From contig JAFLDV010000038.1 in the NCBI GenBank assembly GCA_017302255.1, forward strand, positions 1-37,065: DNA of 37,065 nt, read 5' to 3'. Below, in pieces: positions 1 to 9,263 of the stretch. The first letter of the stretch is position 1; each line of letters starts with the position of its first letter. The notes under the pieces were generated by a model. The model ran no database searches and was not told the DNA's origin. It was given only the letters and a program-made list of their open reading frames with translations. The stretch comes from Gammaproteobacteria bacterium. Lineage in GTDB: Bacteria; Pseudomonadota; Gammaproteobacteria; Enterobacterales; Alteromonadaceae. Made by a program: the position numbers and the translations under genes.

Positions 1-1862
1 GCATCCTAGCGCAAGGCACTGTACAACACGCCTTGCTACTGAATAATGATCGCAGTTTTCGCCAGCAAGCTTTTGATTTATTGCAATATTCAACCAAGGA
101 CTTACCGAGTAATCCCATCTTGTTAGCCTTGACGGTCGGCGAACGTCCGTTTACCCCCGAGCTCTGGTTAGCGCTACAAAGCAGTGGTCTAAGTCACTTG
201 ATTTCGATTTCAGGGATGCACATTGCTCTGGTGTTTGGCTGGATTTTACTCTTAAAACCGAGTTTGCAATATCTGCCGGTATCACAACTCTGGCGAGAAC
301 GCTGGTTATGGTCGATTGCACTTAGTGCGGCATTTGGTTATTGCATGTTAGCAGGCTTTGCAATTCCGACCTGGCGAGCGTTATTGGCCATTATTGTCGT
401 CACGATCCTCAAAATGATGTTACGCCGAACCAGCGGTTGGCGCTTTAGTTTGGTGTTTACCGCAGTTTTATTATTGTGTTGGCCCACCTTGATGCTGAGT
501 ATTAGTTTTTGGTTATCAGTAAGTGCAGTTGCTTTGATATTTTTTATGCAATGGCGCTTTGCCGAGCCCACAAATTGGCTCGATAGAGTCCGCCAATTTG
601 TGTTTTTTCAGTGGCTTTTTACCCTGATGTTACTGCCAGTTAGCCTGTTATTTTTTCATGGCGTCGCGCCACTCGGCTTTTTTTGCAATCTATTGTTTGT
701 GCCATGGATCAGCGTGCTCGGTATTCCGGCATTATTACTGGTTTTTTTGCTGCAGCTGTTATGGCCGACGCCATTGGATGCGCTTTGGTGGTTCGTCGAT
801 TGGGTATTTCGCCCGCTGATTTGGTTATTCGAGCAGTTGGCTGTGCAGAATTATTGGTGGTCGCTACCGGAGCTGAGCTACTTGGCGCTGGCTTTTTTAT
901 TAGTTGCTGTTGTGGTGGCTTGTCTTGGTCAAAGTCGCTATAGCGTTTTTTTAGCCTGCAGCTTAAGTCTGCCGATCTTGTTGCAATGGCAATCGCCAAA
1001 TCCCAACCATTTACATCTTGTCGATGTTGGCCAAGGGACGGCAGTGGTGCTCCAACAAGGCGAGCGCGCATTAGTTTATGACGTTGGCCCGCGTTATGGT
1101 GACTACAGTGCCACCAAAAATCACTTGTTGCCGTATTTGCGTTACCTTGGTATTTCACAGTTAGACTATCTGGTATTAAGCCATAACGACAGTGACCATA
1201 CCGGTCATTGGCAATTGCTGCAACAAGCGTTTCCGAAGCTAACACTTGTCACTGATATCAATGGCGTCGGCAGCAAATTAAACTGTCGGCAATTGCCAGA
1301 AAAGTGGGGGGATTTTAATCTCAAGGTTTTATGGTCGCAGCAATTAATGCCGATGCCACTAGCGAATCGCGCAAAATTACCGCCTGAGTCGGATGCTCTT
1401 GCTGCGCCGCTTGTCGAGCAACCGAAGAATCATGATTCCTGCGTCATTTTGATAACCAGTAGCGCCATAGGGCATCCCTGGCAGGTGTTGTTGACCGGGG
1501 ATGCTGATATCGCCGCCGAACGGCAAATCATCGCTAGGTATCCTAATCTTCGCGCTGATGTGCTGGTGCTTGGGCATCATGGCAGCAAAACTAGTTCGGA
1601 TTTAGCATTCTTAAAAACAATTCAACCGAAAATTGCAGTCAATAGTGCAGGCTACGATAATCCTTATCGGCATCCGGCAGTTGACGTAAAAGCGCGTTTA
1701 GAATTGCTGCAAATTCCACTCTATACCACCGCTGACGTTGGCGCGATTTCAATTGAATTTGGTGACAAACAGCTCGGTTTGCAGTTATGGCGACATCAGC
1801 CCTGGCTCGCTTGGGTGGAAAATGTCGCTGACAATGCTGAAACTCCTGATCTAACAAGGTAG
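1..1862 (+). CDS. comEC: ComEC/Rec2 DNA uptake channel, 3' part
   Basis: The reading frame is open from the first base, so the N-terminus lies outside the window; the visible part is about 620 residues. ComEC carries single-stranded DNA across the inner membrane in natural transformation. The competence-domain motif LISISGMHIALVFG is followed by many hydrophobic membrane segments. The C-terminal third is a metallo-beta-lactamase-like domain: HLVDVGQGTAVVL, then LSHNDSDHTGHW (HxxxDH-type metal site), LLTGDAD and LGHHGSKTSS. This multi-TM plus MBL order is diagnostic of the family. It ends 33 bases before msbA, an arrangement also seen in other gammaproteobacteria. An uptake channel in the same genome as an integron fits cassette capture by transformation, but that link is inference. 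Confidence 0.93.
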   Translation, partial: ILAQGTVQHALLLNNDRSFRQQAFDLLQYSTKDLPSNPILLALTVGERPFTPELWLALQSSGLSHLISISGMHIALVFGWILLLKPSLQYLPVSQLWRERWLWSIALSAAFGYCMLAGFAIPTWRALLAIIVVTILKMMLRRTSGWRFSLVFTAVLLLCWPTLMLSISFWLSVSAVALIFFMQWRFAEPTNWLDRVRQFVFFQWLFTLMLLPVSLLFFHGVAPLGFFCNLLFVPWISVLGIPALLLVFLLQLLWPTPLDALWWFVDWVFRPLIWLFEQLAVQNYWWSLPELSYLALAFLLVAVVVACLGQSRYSVFLACSLSLPILLQWQSPNPNHLHLVDVGQGTAVVLQQGERALVYDVGPRYGDYSATKNHLLPYLRYLGISQLDYLVLSHNDSDHTGHWQLLQQAFPKLTLVTDINGVGSKLNCRQLPEKWGDFNLKVLWSQQLMPMPLANRAKLPPESDALAAPLVEQPKNHDSCVILITSSAIGHPWQVLLTGDADIAAERQIIARYPNLRADVLVLGHHGSKTSSDLAFLKTIQPKIAVNSAGYDNPYRHPAVDVKARLELLQIPLYTTADVGAISIEFGDKQLGLQLWRHQPWLAWVENVADNAETPDLTR

Positions 1863-1895
1863 AATGCATAGGATTTTATTTTTCAGGTAATTACT

Positions 1896-3647
1896 TTGAC
1901 TACGCAAACTCCAGGTTCAGTCTCTACTTTCCGCCGCTTGATGAGCTATGCCAAGCCTTATCGTGGTGGTTTTATCATGGCTATCTTGGGCATGATTGGT
2001 TATGCCCTCATTGATGTGTATTTTATCAATGAATTTGAGACTTTTATTGACCGTGGTATTACCCAAAAAGATCAACAATATTTCTTCTGGGCGCCAATTG
2101 TGGTGGTGTTGTTATTTGCTATCCGTGGGGTTTTTAACTTCATTTCGAGTTACAGTTTGAGTTGGGCTGGCACGCACATTGTAAAAGATCTGCGCCAGCA
2201 GTTATTCCGTCATATGATGCGTCTGCCGGTGAGTTATCACGACCAACACAGCACAGGTGAGCTGATTTCGAAAATCACTTATGACGCTGAACAAATCAAA
2301 CAAGCATCAAGTAAAGCCTTGGTGGTGCTGATCCACGAAGGTGCCTTTGTGTTGGGCCTTTTGGTCGTTATGTTCAGTAAAAGCTGGCAGCTGTCGGCAA
2401 TATTTCTATTGATAGCGCCAATTATCGCCTTAATTGTGTCCGTGGTCTCTAAACGCTTTCGCCATATCAGTAATCGGATGCAAGGTACCATGGGTAACGT
2501 GACGTCCAACGCAGAGCAAATGCTGATTGGTCATAAAGTCATTTTATCTTTTGGTGGTCAAGCGATCGAAGATAAGCGTTTTGGCGAAATCAACAACCGC
2601 AACAGACACTTAGATGTGAAGCTTGAATCTACTAAAGCAATTAGTGTCTCGTTGATCCAAACGATTGCTTCAGGCTCGTTAGCCTTCGTGATTTATCTTG
2701 CTAGTTTTCCTGAAATGTTGGAAACACTTACTCCCGGCAAATTCACCACCATCCTCACCTCGATGTTGCTGTTGTTAAAGCCATTGAAACAATTGACGAC
2801 GGTTAACAGTGATTTCCAAAAAGGCATGGCTGCAGCGGCCGCAGTGTTCAAAGTCCTTGATGAAAAGCCAGAGCAAGACACTGGTACCTTAGAACTTAAC
2901 AATGTGCGCGGCGACATCGAAGTGAAAGGTTTGACGTTTCAATACCCTGGCCATGACAAGCTGGTGCTGAAAAACGTGAATTTCACGGTCAAGGCGGGCC
3001 AAACGATCGCACTAGTTGGTAAGTCCGGCAGCGGCAAAACCACAATTTCGAGTTTATTACCGCGATTTTATGAGATTGAGCAAGGTCAGATTTTGCTGGA
3101 TGGTCATGATACCAAAGACTGCACCTTAGCCAGTTTACGTCAGCAAATCGCCGTGGTATCCCAGCATGTGGTGTTATTTAATGACACCATCGCCAACAAC
3201 ATTAGTTATGGTTTCACTGGTGAGTTGACCCGCGAGCGCTTGATTGACGTCGCAGAAAAAGCCCACGTCATGGAATTCGCTGCGAGTATGGAACAGGGTT
3301 TAGATACCGAGATTGGTGAAAACGGCGTGACTCTATCCGGTGGTCAACGTCAGCGTATTGCTATTGCCCGTGCTTTGTTGCGGCAATCTCCGGTCTTAAT
3401 TTTAGATGAAGCGACTTCGGCACTTGATACTGAATCTGAGCGTAAAATTCAGGGTGCCTTTGATGAGTTGCTGAAAAATCGGACCAATATCGTGATTGCT
3501 CATCGTTTATCGACCATAGAAAAGGCCGATGTGATTCTGGTAATGGCAGAAGGTCAAATTGTTGAACGCGGCAGCCACCAAGAGTTGCTGGCCCAACATG
3601 GCGTTTATGCCAACTTGTATAAACTGCAATTCGGGGAAGGTGCATGA
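1896..3647 (+). CDS. msbA: Lipid A export ABC transporter/permease MsbA
   Basis: A 583-residue half-transporter that flips lipid A-core from the inner to the outer leaflet of the inner membrane. The N-terminal six-helix membrane domain spans about residues 20-310. The ATPase domain follows: Walker A GKSGSGKTT at 375-383, signature LSGGQ at 480-484, Walker B LILDEA at 501-506 and H-loop His536. The start is a TTG codon preceded by AGGTAA about 5 bases upstream; the next in-frame ATG would remove 15 conserved-looking residues, so TTG is preferred. Its last four bases overlap the lpxK start (ATGA), so the two genes are translationally coupled. Length and gene order match MsbA rather than a generic ABC exporter. 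Confidence 0.96.
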   Translation: MTTQTPGSVSTFRRLMSYAKPYRGGFIMAILGMIGYALIDVYFINEFETFIDRGITQKDQQYFFWAPIVVVLLFAIRGVFNFISSYSLSWAGTHIVKDLRQQLFRHMMRLPVSYHDQHSTGELISKITYDAEQIKQASSKALVVLIHEGAFVLGLLVVMFSKSWQLSAIFLLIAPIIALIVSVVSKRFRHISNRMQGTMGNVTSNAEQMLIGHKVILSFGGQAIEDKRFGEINNRNRHLDVKLESTKAISVSLIQTIASGSLAFVIYLASFPEMLETLTPGKFTTILTSMLLLLKPLKQLTTVNSDFQKGMAAAAAVFKVLDEKPEQDTGTLELNNVRGDIEVKGLTFQYPGHDKLVLKNVNFTVKAGQTIALVGKSGSGKTTISSLLPRFYEIEQGQILLDGHDTKDCTLASLRQQIAVVSQHVVLFNDTIANNISYGFTGELTRERLIDVAEKAHVMEFAASMEQGLDTEIGENGVTLSGGQRQRIAIARALLRQSPVLILDEATSALDTESERKIQGAFDELLKNRTNIVIAHRLSTIEKADVILVMAEGQIVERGSHQELLAQHGVYANLYKLQFGEGA

Positions 3648-4684
3648 GTAGCGAAACTGGCAGTGCGCGTGACGGCAGTAAGTCGCATGCGTCTGGCCAA
3701 TTTGGCAGTGCGATTGAACAAAGCTGGTACCAAAGAACTTGGTGGACTTGGCTGTTAGTGCCGTTTGCTGGTCTATTTGCTGTCATCAGTGCCGGTCGTC
3801 GACTCTGTTTTCGACTGGGGCTGGCAAAAGCAACGCAAGTTGCGGCCCCGGTGATAGTAGTTGGCAATATCAGTGTTGGTGGCACTGGTAAAACTCCCTT
3901 TACCTTGTGGCTTTGTCAGTATCTGCAGCAACAAGGATTAAAACCCGGCATTTTAAGTCGCGGTTATGGCGCTAACATTAAACAACCGCAATTGGTCACC
4001 GCCGCGATGTCAGCCGCTGATATTGGCGATGAGCCGCTGTTGTTGGCCCAATTGACGGGCGTGCCCGTGGTGGTTTGCCCAAAAAGAGTGGCTGGTGCTG
4101 AGTTTCTATTAGCTAACACTGATTGTAATATCGTGATCTGTGATGATGGATTGCAACACTATGCGTTAGCACGAGATCTTGAAATTGTGCTGATCGACGG
4201 CCAGCGGGGCTTGGGTAATGGCTGCTTGTTGCCGGCCGGGCCACTGCGCGAGGGCGCGTGGCGTCTTGCTACTGTCGACTTAGTACTGAGTAATTCTGCA
4301 CCAAGTTCCTGGACTCCACATCAACTTGATGTCATTGCCGCACCCGCAAAGCCTTTAATTGCAAGCTCTTTGCCACTAGCTGCCAATTCCGCAGTGGCGT
4401 TGGTGTCTGGTATTGGCAATCCAGAGCGCTTTGCCACGACCGCGCTGCAGGCGGGCTTTGCAATAAGCTCTAAGCATTACTTTCCCGATCATCATCCTTT
4501 TACTCAGGCTGATTTTCAACAGATCGAAACACCTGTGCTGATGACCGCGAAAGATGCGGTAAAATGTCAGCCGTTCGCACAGTCAAATTGGTATTATCTG
4601 CCGATAACCGCACAAGTACCCGCTAGCGCGCAACAGGTGCTTGAGCAAAAACTACAACAGATCCGGAGCCGCTATGGCCTTTAA
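3644..4684 (+). CDS. lpxK: Tetraacyldisaccharide 4'-kinase LpxK
   Basis: Phosphorylates the 4' position of the tetraacyl-disaccharide to make lipid IVA, on the cytoplasmic face of the inner membrane. The protein is 346 residues. The P-loop [11 protein letters not shown] lies at 74-84, directly after a hydrophobic N-terminal anchor (about 34-50). [13 protein letters not shown] is the typical LpxK middle motif. About 25 polar residues precede the membrane anchor, more than in the E. coli protein. The ATG overlaps the msbA stop codon, and the 3' end overlaps the start of the small Trm112-like gene by 11 bases. Confidence 0.95.
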   Translation: MSSETGSARDGSKSHASGQFGSAIEQSWYQRTWWTWLLVPFAGLFAVISAGRRLCFRLGLAKATQVAAPVIVVGNISVGGTGKTPFTLWLCQYLQQQGLKPGILSRGYGANIKQPQLVTAAMSAADIGDEPLLLAQLTGVPVVVCPKRVAGAEFLLANTDCNIVICDDGLQHYALARDLEIVLIDGQRGLGNGCLLPAGPLREGAWRLATVDLVLSNSAPSSWTPHQLDVIAAPAKPLIASSLPLAANSAVALVSGIGNPERFATTALQAGFAISSKHYFPDHHPFTQADFQQIETPVLMTAKDAVKCQPFAQSNWYYLPITAQVPASAQQVLEQKLQQIRSRYGL

Positions 4685-4871
4685 TATCGCCTTATTAGAT
4701 ATCGTTGCTTGCCCATTATGCAAAGGCAAGCTGAAGCTGGATAAACAGCAACAACGCTTAATTTGTACCTTTGACCGGCTTGCATATCCAATCAAGCAAG
4801 ATATTCCAGTACTGCTCAGCCAAGAAAGCCAAGAATTAAGCGCAGCCGAGGTTGAACCATGGCTTTCGTAG
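4674..4871 (+). CDS. ycaR: Trm112-family small protein (YcaR/UPF0434)
   Basis: A 65-residue protein of the Trm112/UPF0434 family. It begins with the CPLC metal-binding-type motif ([16 protein letters not shown]), followed by [19 protein letters not shown], the standard YcaR pattern. ATG 4674 was chosen because CGGAG sits 5 bases upstream and because it gives the usual family length; a longer frame running back into lpxK adds non-conserved residues. It overlaps lpxK upstream and kdsB downstream (13 bases). Its position between lpxK and kdsB is the same as in E. coli. The biochemical role of YcaR is not established; other Trm112 proteins activate methyltransferases. Confidence 0.92.
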   Translation: MAFNIALLDIVACPLCKGKLKLDKQQQRLICTFDRLAYPIKQDIPVLLSQESQELSAAEVEPWLS

Positions 4872-5644
4872 TCGTGATCCCTGCTCGCTACGCCAGCAGC
4901 CGATTGCCAGGTAAACCGCTGGCTGATATCTGTGGTAAACCTATGGTGCAATGGGTTTGGCAACAAGCGATGCAAAGCGGGGCTAGTCGAGTGGTGATTG
5001 CCACTGACGATGTTCGAGTTGAACAAGTCGCTCGTGAATTTGGTGCTGAAGTCTTGATGACAGATCCTGCGCATAACTCCGGGACTGAGCGGCTTGCCGA
5101 AGTCGTGCGCTGTTTAGATTTGCCTGCGGATACCGTGGTAGTGAACGTACAAGGCGATGAGCCTTTTGTTCCGCCGGCGATTATTCAGCAAGTAGCGGCT
5201 AATTTGGCTGCTCAGCAACAAGCTCGGATGGCAACCCTTGCGGTCGCTTTGACCGAACCAAAAGAAATTGCCAATCCAAATATCGTGAAAGTAGTGTGCG
5301 ATAAAAATGGCTATGCGCTGTATTTTAGTCGTGCAGTAGTACCCTTTGACCGTGACGGTGCTTTTCAACATGAATGCTCCGCGCATTATCAGCGTCATAT
5401 TGGTATTTATGCCTACCGCGCCGGTTTTATTTTGGATTATGTGAGTTGGCCGACGTCAACCTTAGAGCGGATTGAATGCTTAGAGCAGTTGCGAGTGTTG
5501 TGGCAAGGCGAACGTATTCATGTTGCTTTGGCTAAAGAAGTGCCGCCAGTGGGTGTTGATACTCCTGCCGATCTTGAGCATGCGCGACAAGTTGCATCGG
5601 CTTTAACATCTAGCCAGATGTCTGCAAGTTTGGATGCAGAGTGA
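4859..5644 (+). CDS. kdsB: 3-deoxy-manno-octulosonate cytidylyltransferase KdsB
   Basis: Activates Kdo with CTP to form CMP-Kdo, the donor for the inner core of lipopolysaccharide. The protein has 261 residues, slightly longer than the E. coli enzyme. The nucleotide-binding motif [14 protein letters not shown] lies at 8-21. The family motifs [12 protein letters not shown] and the [14 protein letters not shown] block near residue 200 are present. It starts inside the end of the Trm112-like gene and its TGA stop overlaps the GTG start of the next gene, so the whole msbA-to-pseudouridine-synthase run is probably one transcript. Confidence 0.96.
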   Translation: MAFVVVIPARYASSRLPGKPLADICGKPMVQWVWQQAMQSGASRVVIATDDVRVEQVAREFGAEVLMTDPAHNSGTERLAEVVRCLDLPADTVVVNVQGDEPFVPPAIIQQVAANLAAQQQARMATLAVALTEPKEIANPNIVKVVCDKNGYALYFSRAVVPFDRDGAFQHECSAHYQRHIGIYAYRAGFILDYVSWPTSTLERIECLEQLRVLWQGERIHVALAKEVPPVGVDTPADLEHARQVASALTSSQMSASLDAE

Positions 5645-6378
5645 GCAACTACGAAAGTTTTCGTTTAGTCGCTGAGCATGCTGACTTTTTAGTGATCGCT
5701 AAAGCGCCTGGTGTGAGTTTTCACTCTGAAGACGGCGCAGGCGTGGTGGTGCAGGTAGAGCAAGCGCATGGAATGAAGTTATATCCGGTGCATCGCCTTG
5801 ATAAAGTGACTTCTGGTTTGCTGATTTTGGCGCGCAGTAGTGAAGCTGCTGCCGAATTTACCGAGTTATTTAGCCATCATCATATTCAAAAGTATTATCT
5901 AGCACTGTCGCTTGATAAACCCAAACAAAAACAAGGTTGGGTGAAAGGCGATATGGCGCCGGCGCGCCGTGGTGCTCACAAGTTATTGAGCAGCATGGAA
6001 AATCCTGCGGTGAGTTATTTTATCTCTGCCGGATTTCAAGATGCGCCTGAGCTACCAGCTGGCTGCCGTGCGTTTTTGATCAAGCCATTTACTGGCAAAA
6101 CCCATCAGATCCGGGTTGCTTTGAAGTCGATGGGCTCGGCAATTGCTGGCGATGAGTTATACCAAGCTAACCCTGCAGACAGGGTTTATTTGCATGCCTA
6201 TGCGCTTGAATTTATGTGGCATGGCCAGCAGCATCAATTTGTCCTGCCACCCGAGCATGGTTCATGGTTTCAGGCTGCCGCGGTACAGGCCTTGCTAAAT
6301 TCGCCATGGGCAAGCCCATGGCTTTTGGATCTTCCAACTTATCAAGCGCCAAAAGCGTTACCGGGTCCAAAGCAGTAA
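5641..6378 (+). CDS. RluA-family pseudouridine synthase
   Basis: A 245-residue pseudouridine synthase of the RluA/RluC/RluD fold without an S4 domain. The active-site motif [11 protein letters not shown] places the catalytic Asp at residue 54. The later motif [20 protein letters not shown] is the RluA-family KTHQIRVHL-type block. The start is GTG, overlapping the kdsB stop (GTGA). It resembles the short, single-domain RluA-like subgroup of unknown RNA target; the target site (tRNA or rRNA) cannot be read from sequence. The last 30 residues are proline-rich and poorly conserved. Confidence 0.88.
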   Translation: MSNYESFRLVAEHADFLVIAKAPGVSFHSEDGAGVVVQVEQAHGMKLYPVHRLDKVTSGLLILARSSEAAAEFTELFSHHHIQKYYLALSLDKPKQKQGWVKGDMAPARRGAHKLLSSMENPAVSYFISAGFQDAPELPAGCRAFLIKPFTGKTHQIRVALKSMGSAIAGDELYQANPADRVYLHAYALEFMWHGQQHQFVLPPEHGSWFQAAAVQALLNSPWASPWLLDLPTYQAPKALPGPKQ

Positions 6379-6436
6379 CGACTACAGAGTTTCGCCGCAG
6401 TGCTGATGCGAGTGAAAATTTTTCGATAGGATGAGT

Positions 6437-7261
6437 ATGAACGACGATTATTTATTGCGATTTGCCGGCATCGGTCGCCTGTACGGCACCGCAGCGTTGC
6501 AAGCTTTTGCTAATGCGCATGTTTGCGTGATTGGGATCGGTGGGGTCGGTAGCTGGGCTGCTGAGGCGTTGGCGCGCTCTGGGATCGGTGCCATTACCTT
6601 GGTCGATTTGGATGATATTTGTATTAGTAATACCAATCGGCAAATCCATGCGTTAACGGCGACCGTCGGCCAAGACAAAGTTGACGTCATGGCTGAGCGT
6701 ATTTTGCAAATCAATCCGGCCTGCCAAGTTAGCAAAATCGACGACTTTGTTGCCGTTGAAAATTTGTTCGAAATTTTCGCCACACCATTTAGTTATGTGA
6801 TTGATTGTATTGATTCAATCAAAGCAAAAACCGCGCTTATCGCTCACTGTAAACGCAACAAAATTCCGTTAGTCACTATTGGTGGTGCTGGCGGGCAGTT
6901 AGATCCGACACAAATCGAATTAACTGATTTAGCGAAAACGGTCAACGACCCACTATTGGCGAAAGTGCGGAATAACCTTCGTCGAGATTATAACTACAGC
7001 CGCAATGTGAAACGTAGTTTTGGCATCGACGCAGTCTATTCGACCGAGCAATTGCGTTATCCAAAACCCGACGGCACAGTGTGTAATGCCAAGCAAAGTA
7101 GCGATGGTGCGATGAGATTAGATTGCAGTGGCGGTTTTGGCGCTGTCACAGTGGTGACTGGTAGTTTTGCTTTTGTCGCGGTCAGTCGAGTCTTGAAGAA
7201 ATTGGCTGATAAAGCCGACAAAGCCGAGAAATTACAAAGCGAAGACAAAGCGCCAGTTTAG
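6437..7261 (+). CDS. tcdA: tRNA threonylcarbamoyladenosine dehydratase TcdA (CsdL)
   Basis: An E1-like adenylating enzyme that cyclises t6A37 to ct6A37 in ANN-decoding tRNAs. The nucleotide-binding motif GIGGVGSWAAEALARSGIG lies near the N-terminus, followed by LVDLDDICISNTNRQIHAL, the typical TcdA signature. The segment VIDCIDSIKAKTALIAHC and the DLAKTVNDPLLAKVR block also fit the family. ATG 6437 is favoured because AGGA lies 5 bases upstream; ATG 6431 in the same frame is possible and adds two residues. A charged Lys/Asp/Glu tail ends the protein. The gene faces csdE-csdA, whose products work with TcdA in E. coli. Confidence 0.95.
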   Translation: MNDDYLLRFAGIGRLYGTAALQAFANAHVCVIGIGGVGSWAAEALARSGIGAITLVDLDDICISNTNRQIHALTATVGQDKVDVMAERILQINPACQVSKIDDFVAVENLFEIFATPFSYVIDCIDSIKAKTALIAHCKRNKIPLVTIGGAGGQLDPTQIELTDLAKTVNDPLLAKVRNNLRRDYNYSRNVKRSFGIDAVYSTEQLRYPKPDGTVCNAKQSSDGAMRLDCSGGFGAVTVVTGSFAFVAVSRVLKKLADKADKAEKLQSEDKAPV

Positions 7262-7287
7262 TGAGGCGCTTAACAGTTATTGCTGGT

Positions 7288-7737
7288 TTAAGCCGACTGC
7301 TGGGCTTGTTGCATTAGACTCAACACCGCAAATACCCCGTTATTTCGCGATGGCGATAGTTCAGCGCCAAGGCCAAGCTGTTGCCATAACTGCAAAAAGT
7401 CAGCGTTTTTGTCTTGTTGGTACCAACTAGCGAGCACTAAGCTAATAATTCCTTTGACTACCCGCGCTTCACTATCAAAAGCAAATCGCAGTGGCTTGGT
7501 GCTGAGCAGCAACCATGCTGCACTTTCGCAGCCGCGAACCAAGGTTTGTTCGGTTTTATCCTCATTGGCAAGCGCTGGTAGCTGCTTGCCTAGCTGCATA
7601 ATTATGCGATATTTGCTCTGCCAATCAGTAGCTTTGCCCAATTTTGCCAACTCAGAAATGGCTATGTCTTGGATAAACTGCTCGGTTTGGCGAAAGGCCA
7701 TTTGACCTAGTGCCAATTGCTCAGCGTGCTCACTCAT
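7288..7737 (-). CDS. csdE: SufE-like sulfur acceptor CsdE
   Basis: A 149-residue SufE-fold protein that accepts persulfide sulfur from CsdA. The acceptor cysteine is C70 in VRGCESAAWL, preceded by YRIIMQLGKQLPAL, the usual SufE helix-and-loop motif. ATG 7737 gives the typical family length; an in-frame ATG at 7791 adds 18 residues and has no better ribosome site, so it is the less likely start. The gene lies just downstream of csdA on the minus strand, with the same order as E. coli csdA-csdE, and converges with tcdA with only 26 bases between the two stop codons. CsdE rather than SufE is chosen because of these neighbours. Confidence 0.9.
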   Translation of the reverse strand: MSEHAEQLALGQMAFRQTEQFIQDIAISELAKLGKATDWQSKYRIIMQLGKQLPALANEDKTEQTLVRGCESAAWLLLSTKPLRFAFDSEARVVKGIISLVLASWYQQDKNADFLQLWQQLGLGAELSPSRNNGVFAVLSLMQQAQQSA

Positions 7738-7800
7738 ATTTTTTGCTCTTATTATTTTGGGGATTAATGCCTGCGCAACTTTGGGATGCAAAGCATCGAT

Positions 7801-9012
7801 CTACGCCAATAAGTCGGCAGCTGCAGCTATAGCATCGATCGTCTGCTCAATTTCAGCAACCGTCGTATAAGGCGCAAGGCTAAAGCGTACGGCTCCTGGC
7901 TGCTGGATCGCTTGAAACAGTGGCATTGCACAATGGGTACCAGCGCGCACGGCGATTTTTTGCTGATCTAGTAAAACTGCCAGATCGGATGGATGCTCAT
8001 TTTGTAAATTGAGGCTGACAATACCGGCGTTATTTTCGACTGTGGATAGCAGTTGTACGCCAGGGATTGCCTTGGCGCCATGCCATAGCTGTGACAGTAA
8101 ATGCTGTTTGTATTGCGCCATTGCCGTGAAATCAAATTGTGAAAGCCAATTGAGCGCAGCAGCAAAGCCAATTGCGCCAGCGATATTTGGTGTGCCGGCT
8201 TCAAGTCGATAGGGCAGTTGATTGAGCGTGGTTTTGGCAAAAGTCACTTGTTTAATCATTTCGCCGCCGTAACAAAGCGGTCTTAGCTGCTCCAGCATTG
8301 CGGTTTTACCATACAAGATCCCAATTCCAGTTGGTCCATAAAGTTTGTGCGCTGAGCATACGTAAAAATCACAGTCCAACGCCTGCACATCTACAGCCTG
8401 ATAACTCGCCCCTTGTGAACCATCAACAATGGTAATAGCGCCGTGTTTTTTTGCTAAATCGATAAAATCATGAATAGGGGTGACATGCCCTAAACCATTA
8501 GAAACATGAGTAAAACTCACAACTTTTGGTTTTTTCTCGGCCAACAATTTTGCGTAAGCAGCAAGATCCAAATGGTGGTTTGCCATCAGCGGAACTACTG
8601 CCAGTTCCACGCCTACACTTGCGGTATGAAACTGCCAAGGCACTATATTGGCGTGATGCTCTAGCGTGGTAATGAGTACACAATCGCCAGATTGCAGGAC
8701 ACTGCCGACTAAACCAAAAGCGAGCTGATTTAATGCGCCGGTGGCGCCCGCGCTCCAAATAATTTCAGCAGGGCTTTTGGCATTAAAAAATGCCGCGACA
8801 TCAGTGCGAGCTTGCTCAAATAATGCAGTTGCACGCTGGCTTAGTGCATGTGCGCCACGGTGAACGTTGCTGTAGTCCTGGGCATAAAACTGCTGCATGC
8901 TGGCAAGAACTGCAGCTGGTTTTTGCGTACTCGCTGCATTATCGAGATAAACCCATTCTGGATTATGTCGGAAAAACGCAAATTCCGCGCGAAATGCCGC
9001 AACATCAAACAT
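7801..9012 (-). CDS. csdA: Cysteine desulfurase CsdA (SufS-like, group II)
   Basis: A PLP-dependent enzyme converting cysteine to alanine and a protein-bound persulfide, which is passed to CsdE. The PLP lysine is K223 in SAHKLYGPTG. The catalytic cysteine is C361 in RAGTHCAMPLF, on the short group II loop. YLDNAASTQKP at 22-32 is the N-terminal motif. The start ATG 9012 has AAGG 8 bases upstream and gives 403 residues, close to E. coli CsdA; a GTG 36 bases further up is possible but lacks this support. The pairing with csdE and tcdA argues for CsdA rather than SufS; there is no sufBCD nearby. Confidence 0.92.
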   Translation of the reverse strand: MFDVAAFRAEFAFFRHNPEWVYLDNAASTQKPAAVLASMQQFYAQDYSNVHRGAHALSQRATALFEQARTDVAAFFNAKSPAEIIWSAGATGALNQLAFGLVGSVLQSGDCVLITTLEHHANIVPWQFHTASVGVELAVVPLMANHHLDLAAYAKLLAEKKPKVVSFTHVSNGLGHVTPIHDFIDLAKKHGAITIVDGSQGASYQAVDVQALDCDFYVCSAHKLYGPTGIGILYGKTAMLEQLRPLCYGGEMIKQVTFAKTTLNQLPYRLEAGTPNIAGAIGFAAALNWLSQFDFTAMAQYKQHLLSQLWHGAKAIPGVQLLSTVENNAGIVSLNLQNEHPSDLAVLLDQQKIAVRAGTHCAMPLFQAIQQPGAVRFSLAPYTTVAEIEQTIDAIAAAADLLA

Positions 9013-9216
9013 AACACCAACCTTAGTTTCAACTTGCCAAGCCAGCACTACTGAACCTTAGCGAATAAGACGCGGATTTTGCCTTGTTTTCAAAACGGCA
9101 GCAAGGCGAAACTGCTAAAGGTGTACTTGCTTATTTGCTAGAAAATCAGCGGCCGGCGCGCAGCCGAGGGTTAATAATGAACCTAGCTGTGGAGTAGCAG
9201 TCAATGAGAGCCAAAA

Positions 9217-9242
9217 AAAAACCGGAGTAAACTCCGGTTTTT
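9217..9242. terminator. Bidirectional-looking terminator after gltA
   Basis: AAAACCGGAGT and ACTCCGGTTTTT form a near-perfect stem with a very short loop. A long A-run on the left and a T-run on the right mean it can work in both directions. It lies 22 bases past the gltA stop on the minus strand. The stretch from here to the csdA start (9013-9216) holds a weak GCCTTG/CAAGGC inverted repeat and no gene. Confidence 0.88.
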
Positions 9243-9263
9243 CTGTAAGCGGTTTGGCGAAAA

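Noticed and set aside
709-1245. Long open frame on the minus strand inside comEC
   Set aside because: It is a shadow of a well-conserved gene, with low-complexity translation and no ribosome site.
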